Part shown: positions 60,353 through 64,000 of the stretch, in pieces
Layout of the letters: every line of letters begins with the position of its first letter
How positions within the stretch are numbered: position 1 is the first letter of the stretch
From: Orrella daihaiensis
GTDB taxonomy: Bacteria; Pseudomonadota; Gammaproteobacteria; Burkholderiales; Burkholderiaceae_B
Direction of reading: 5' to 3'
NCBI RefSeq assembly: GCF_022811525.1
Contig: NZ_CP063982.1
Location: forward strand, 806,001-870,000
DNA: 64,000 nt
Notes under the pieces: model-generated
The model's database searches: none
The model's input: only the letters and a program-made list of their open reading frames with translations
Told to the model about the DNA's origin: nothing
Position numbers and translations under genes: made by a program

Positions 60353-60994
60353 GTGGCTTTGCATGAAATAAAACATCCTCTGGTTAGGCACAAGCTTGGC
60401 CTGATGCGTGGTGCTGCTTTGAGCACAAAAAGCTTTAGGGAACTGGCGCAGGAAATCGCCACACTTTTGATGTACGAGGCAAGCAAAGACTTTGTGCTTG
60501 AGCCGTATACAGAACGTGGCTGGGCTGGTGATGTCACGGTAGAGCGCGTGGCCGGTAAAAAAGTGACGGTCGTACCCATATTACGCGCTGGCATTGGTAT
60601 GTTGGACGGTGTTTTGCAACTCATACCCGGTGCTCGGGTCAGCACAGTTGGTTTGGCTCGTAATGAAGATACCCTGCAGGCGCATACTTATTTTGAGCGT
60701 CTGGCGGGCGAGCTCGATCAGCGTATTGCCATCATTTTGGATCCGATGCTAGCGACTGGTGGCTCGATGGTGGCTGCCATTGATTTGCTAAAAAAGTCAG
60801 GTGCGCGTGATATTCGTGCGTTAGTGTTGGTTGCCGCGCCCGAGGGCATCAAGCGGGTCACTGACGCACACCCAGATGTTGAAATCTACACGGCGGCTGT
60901 TGATCGGGGGTTGAATGAGGACGGCTATATCATGCCAGGCCTTGGCGACGCAGGTGACAGGGTATTTGGCACCAAACAAAAGCATCATGACTAG
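60353..60994 (+). CDS. upp: Uracil phosphoribosyltransferase
   Basis: A 213-residue salvage enzyme making UMP from uracil and PRPP. H-P-L-V-R-H-K-L-G-L-M-R (about 8-19) and the PRPP loop L-D-P-M-L-A-T-G-G-S-M (about 128-138) are typical, with a C-terminal P-G-L-G-D-A-G-D. The start is GTG at 60353, with AGGAGA eight bases upstream; no in-frame ATG fits. Confidence 0.96.
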   Translation: MALHEIKHPLVRHKLGLMRGAALSTKSFRELAQEIATLLMYEASKDFVLEPYTERGWAGDVTVERVAGKKVTVVPILRAGIGMLDGVLQLIPGARVSTVGLARNEDTLQAHTYFERLAGELDQRIAIILDPMLATGGSMVAAIDLLKKSGARDIRALVLVAAPEGIKRVTDAHPDVEIYTAAVDRGLNEDGYIMPGLGDAGDRVFGTKQKHHD

Positions 60995-61023
60995 CCAGAG
61001 CTAGGCGTCTTGAGGCACGGTCG

Positions 61024-61983
61024 GTGAAGTTCGTCTGGTTGCTCGTCGGGCTCCTATTGCTGGTTTTCGCTAGCCTGGCAACCGGGCCTGTGGCGGTTGC
61101 TTTACCCCAATGGCTCGCCTGGTTAACTGGGCACGCCGATGACCAAACGCGGCTCGTGCTCGGCGAGCTGAGACTGCCGCGCACCATCATGGCGGTGCTC
61201 ACGGGTGCAACGCTCGCTGTGGGTGGTGCGGTCATGCAAAGCCTTTTTCGAAATCCATTGGCCGAGCCTGGCTTGGTCGGAGTATCCGCTGGCGCTGCTT
61301 TAGGCGCAGTCAGTGCCATGGTACTAGGTCTGACCAGCCTGCTTATCGTCGGCGTTGCTGGATTTATAGGTGCATTGCTGGCAACCGCGCTGGCCTGGCA
61401 GTTTGCCCGTGGCTGGCCAGGCTCAGCGGGTTTGTTATTGGCCGGTGTTGCGATTAACGCTTTGGTTTTTAGCCTCATCAGTTTGTTGATTGCGTTCGCT
61501 TCAGATGACCAAATCCGGTCGATGACCTTTTGGTCACTGGGCAGCCTGACCCGTGCGCCTTGGATAGTCGTCCTGGCGTTGACGGTTTGGGTGCCCATCG
61601 GCTTATGGTGGATATACCGTCGCTGGCCCTGCCTGAACGCGCTTCTGATTGGTGAGGCACAAGCTGCCCACGTGGGCGTAAATGTGTCGGCTTTGCGCGC
61701 GAGCATGATCGTGGCGATGGCTCTTCTGGTGGGTCCGTTGGTCGCCTTTACGGGTGCGATCAGTTTTGTAGGATTGCTCGTGCCGCAATTCGTGCGCCGG
61801 GTATTCGGTAGTGACCATCGGCAATTGCTGCCTTTGGTGGGCCTGGTTGGCGCAAGTGTGGTGTTGGCCGCAGACATTGTCTCGCGCTTGCTGGTTGCGC
61901 CGGCCGAGTTACCGATTGGCGTGGTGGTTAGTCTGGTCGGCGCACCAGCATTTTTGTGGCTGTTGCGCCGACCGCTTGCTTAG
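61024..61983 (+). CDS. FecCD-family iron-chelate or cobalamin ABC permease
   Basis: A 319-residue membrane permease of the BtuC/FecCD type with about nine helices. R-L-P-R-T-I-M-A-V-L-T-G-A-T-L-A (about 58-73), N-P-L-A-E-P-G-L-V-G-V-S-A-G-A (about 82-96) and F-V-G-L-L-V-P-Q-F-V-R (about 250-260) are the family motifs. The GTG start follows GAGG. It is alone: no ATPase or binding protein lies next to it, and no cobalamin riboswitch is apparent in the 29 bases before it. Ligand undetermined. Confidence 0.87.
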   Translation: MKFVWLLVGLLLLVFASLATGPVAVALPQWLAWLTGHADDQTRLVLGELRLPRTIMAVLTGATLAVGGAVMQSLFRNPLAEPGLVGVSAGAALGAVSAMVLGLTSLLIVGVAGFIGALLATALAWQFARGWPGSAGLLLAGVAINALVFSLISLLIAFASDDQIRSMTFWSLGSLTRAPWIVVLALTVWVPIGLWWIYRRWPCLNALLIGEAQAAHVGVNVSALRASMIVAMALLVGPLVAFTGAISFVGLLVPQFVRRVFGSDHRQLLPLVGLVGASVVLAADIVSRLLVAPAELPIGVVVSLVGAPAFLWLLRRPLA

Positions 61984-61991
61984 TCCCGACT

Positions 61992-63536
61992 CTAGAGTCC
62001 AAGCTTGTCCCAAAGCTGATCCACGCGCTGTTTGACGTGTTCATCCATCTGAATGGGACGCCCCCACTCCCGATCGGTCTCTCCAGCCCATTTGTTTGTT
62101 GCATCCATACCCATTTTGCCACCTAGGCCTGAGACGGGTGACGCAAAATCAAGGTAATCGATGGGAGTGTTCTCTACCAGTACTGAGTCGCGCACTGGAT
62201 CCATACGTGTTGTCATGGCCCAGATCACTTCCTTCCAGTCGCGAATGTTGATGTCTTCATCCACAATCACCAAAAACTTTGTGTACATGAATTGGCGCAG
62301 TATGCTCCAGACGCCAAACATGACGCGTTTGGCGTGACCCGGGTACTGCTTGCGAATCGAGATGACCGCCAGTCGATAACTGCAACCCTCGGGGGGCAGA
62401 TAAAAGTCTTTGATTTCGGTGAGTTGTCGCTGCAGCAAGGGCACGAACACTTCGTTGAGCGCCACACCAAGTACTGCCGGCTCATCGGGTGGTTTGCCTG
62501 TATAGGTCGTGTGGTAGATGGGATCGCGTCGCATGGTGATACGGTCGACGGTAAAGACCGGAAACCAATCCTGCTCGTTGTAATAGCCTGTGTGGTCACC
62601 ATATGGACCTTCTAGTGCAAGCTCGTAGTCGCTTTTCGGCGGTGCAGGTGTATCCGCATCGAGTGTTGGGGTGATTGCTCTGGGGTCTGAGGTTGGCAAT
62701 AAGTGACCCTCCAGCACGATTTCGGCCGTCGCCGGCACGGTCAAGTCGCTACCAATGGCTTTTGTAACTTCAGTGCGAGCACCGCGCAGCAGCCCGGCAA
62801 ATTGATACTCGGACAAACTGTCGGGCACCGGTGTGACTGCACCGAGTGTCGTGGCAGGGTCGGCACCCAAGGCAACAGCGATCGGAAATGGTTTGCCAGG
62901 ATGGGCAATCGCATGGTCCCTGAAGTCCAGTGCTCCGCCCCGGTGTGATAGCCAGCGCATAATGAGTTTGTTGCGGCCGATGACTTGTTGGCGGTAAATG
63001 CCAAGATTTTGTCGGCGAGCGTTGGGTCCGCGCGTGATGACCAGTCCCCACGTCAATAAGGGAGCGATATCACCAGGCCAGCAGGTCTGAATTGGTAATC
63101 TTGACAGATCGACGTCATTGCCCTCCCACACAGTTTCCTGGCAGGCCGCACCGCGAACATTCTTGGGGCTCATGTCCCACAGTGCAGATTTGAGCATGGC
63201 CACTTTGCTAAATGCGTCTCGCAATCCTTTAGGGGCTTCTGGTTCGCGCAAAGAGGCTAATAAATGTCCGATGTCTCTGAGTGAGGCGACATCGTCCGCA
63301 CCCATGCCTAAAGCAACACGCTCCGGTGTACCAAAGAGGTTTGCCAATACCGGCATTTGGGCTTTTTTACCCTGGTGTATGGCATGTTCGAAGATCAGGG
63401 CCGGCCCAGCTTGGCGCAACACTCGATCCGAAATCTCGGTCATCTCCAAGCGAGTGTCGATCTCGGTGGTGATTCGTTTGAGCTTGTCAGAGCGCTCAAG
63501 CTGACTAAGAAAATCTCGCAAATCGCGGTATCGCAT
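61992..63536 (-). CDS. ubiD: 4-hydroxy-3-polyprenylbenzoate decarboxylase
   Basis: A 514-residue prenylated-FMN-dependent decarboxylase in ubiquinone synthesis. I-Y-R-Q-Q-V-I-G-R-N-K-L (about 178-189) and R-W-L-S-H-R-G-G-A form the cofactor site, E-G-P-Y-G-D-H-T-G-Y-Y (about 308-318) holds an active-site Glu, and E-N-T-P-I-D-Y-L near 456-463 is conserved. The ATG at 63536 is preferred; one at 63548 would add four residues. It is divergent from the gene leaving the right edge. Confidence 0.96.
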   Translation of the reverse strand: MRYRDLRDFLSQLERSDKLKRITTEIDTRLEMTEISDRVLRQAGPALIFEHAIHQGKKAQMPVLANLFGTPERVALGMGADDVASLRDIGHLLASLREPEAPKGLRDAFSKVAMLKSALWDMSPKNVRGAACQETVWEGNDVDLSRLPIQTCWPGDIAPLLTWGLVITRGPNARRQNLGIYRQQVIGRNKLIMRWLSHRGGALDFRDHAIAHPGKPFPIAVALGADPATTLGAVTPVPDSLSEYQFAGLLRGARTEVTKAIGSDLTVPATAEIVLEGHLLPTSDPRAITPTLDADTPAPPKSDYELALEGPYGDHTGYYNEQDWFPVFTVDRITMRRDPIYHTTYTGKPPDEPAVLGVALNEVFVPLLQRQLTEIKDFYLPPEGCSYRLAVISIRKQYPGHAKRVMFGVWSILRQFMYTKFLVIVDEDINIRDWKEVIWAMTTRMDPVRDSVLVENTPIDYLDFASPVSGLGGKMGMDATNKWAGETDREWGRPIQMDEHVKQRVDQLWDKLGL

Positions 63537-63568
63537 GACATGTCCCATTAAAACGTTAGAATTCGCTC

Positions 63569-64000
63569 ATGACTGAGGCATTATCACCCAACAACCGCTC
63601 AAGGCTGTCTCGGGCTCAACATCAGTTGGCACTGACTGTGCGCACCGCGGGTGCCTATCTTGGCGTGGCTGCGTTTGTCGTGGTGTTTCTCGTATTGTCA
63701 GTGCCAGCGCTGCGCCAGCAAGTCACCCTATTGCATGAGGCAGTGCTAGTTGCTTTAGCGCCTGAGGGTACCCGACAAGCGATATCGAGCATGGGCTTTG
63801 TCAGCCCGCCCAACGTAGTAGCGCCACAGGTTTCTCCTGTGGATCTTGATTCGGTCCCCGTCCGGGTGCTTGAGCAGTTGCCTGAGACCAATGAGAAAAC
63901 GCAAGAGCCTGAAATAGAGCGAACCGAGCGAGTCGGTCTGTTAGGCGACATTCCTTTAGAGCAAATTCAAGCCGCACGCGAATTATTCGGGGTATCCGAG
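63569..64000 (+). CDS. Membrane-anchored protein running off the right edge (possible lytic transglycosylase)
   Basis: An open frame of 144 codons with no stop before the window ends. A basic N-terminus (about 10-26) is followed by a membrane helix (about 32-48, L-G-V-A-A-F-V-V-V-F-L-V-L-S-V) and a Pro/Glu-rich linker (about 78-125). The last residues (D-I-P-L-E-Q-I-Q-A-A-R) start a new folded region. In related bacteria a transglycosylase-domain protein sits beside ubiD, so that is a guess; the catalytic part is not in the window. Confidence 0.75.
   Translation, partial: MTEALSPNNRSRLSRAQHQLALTVRTAGAYLGVAAFVVVFLVLSVPALRQQVTLLHEAVLVALAPEGTRQAISSMGFVSPPNVVAPQVSPVDLDSVPVRVLEQLPETNEKTQEPEIERTERVGLLGDIPLEQIQAARELFGVSE

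Noticed and set aside
60995..61023. Cobalamin riboswitch before the FecCD permease
   Set aside because: Only 29 bases separate upp from the permease, too few for the roughly 200-base riboswitch.

Overview
The window looks like a chromosomal segment of a betaproteobacterium of the order Burkholderiales, most likely an Alcaligenaceae-type organism. The evidence is the ispD-ispF block beside an OmpR/EnvZ (RisA/RisS-like) pair as in Bordetella, the secDF-yajC-tgt-queA and miaB-ybeZ-ybeY-corC-lnt strings, ubiD, TAXI/TRAP and CaiB-type genes, and moderate GC. I see no prophage, insertion sequence, CRISPR array or rRNA operon. The family assignment is inference from gene content.

Layout. 1-7.1 kb: isoprenoid genes (ispD cut by the left edge), a two-component system, a single-domain NAD(P)H-hydrate epimerase, ppc and tRNA-Arg. 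7.2-10.4 kb: a BMP-type ABC importer operon (two permeases and a binding protein) with no ATPase gene. 10.5-20.4 kb: a short-chain dehydrogenase, a SLAC1/TehA-like channel paired with an uncharacterised membrane protein, SixA, a di-haem cytochrome c peroxidase, a small copper locus (PCuAC and DUF2946), and a LysR regulator divergent from azoR-pirin. 20.7-23.7 kb: a TetR-type regulator with an apparent N-terminal membrane helix, a secreted NTF2-like protein and a TorF-type porin.

23.8-40.2 kb is accessory metabolism. One five-gene minus-strand operon encodes an HDAC-like amidohydrolase, MmgE/PrpD, a two-domain dimeric alpha/beta-barrel protein, an SDR and an MpaB/DUF2236 oxygenase. A second cluster has a GntR regulator with MaoC on one side and a small ORF, amidase, CaiB-type CoA-transferase, enoyl-CoA hydratase and PuuE-like deacetylase on the other. 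An MFS transporter and a GST follow on the opposite strand. Neither cluster matches a pathway I can name. 40.2-46.4 kb: universal stress protein, peroxiredoxin, MFS, a TAXI-TRAP transporter and a tRNA-Ala-Glu-Asp operon. 46.4-64 kb: housekeeping genes (lnt, corC, ybeY, ybeZ, miaB, secF, secD, yajC, tgt, queA, dacB, upp, ubiD) and a gene leaving the right edge.

The clearest cross-cutting signal is regulatory. Perfect FNR/ANR-type palindromes (TTGAT-N4-ATCAA) lie upstream of the SDR at 10.6 kb, the cytochrome c peroxidase and the universal stress protein. A second, near-perfect copy lies by the peroxidase, and a symmetric variant (TTGAC-N4-GTCAA) lies by the SLAC1-type membrane pair. This suggests an oxygen- or nitric-oxide-responsive set of genes spread over about 30 kb. 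All functions are read from sequence by eye and family knowledge; no search was run.
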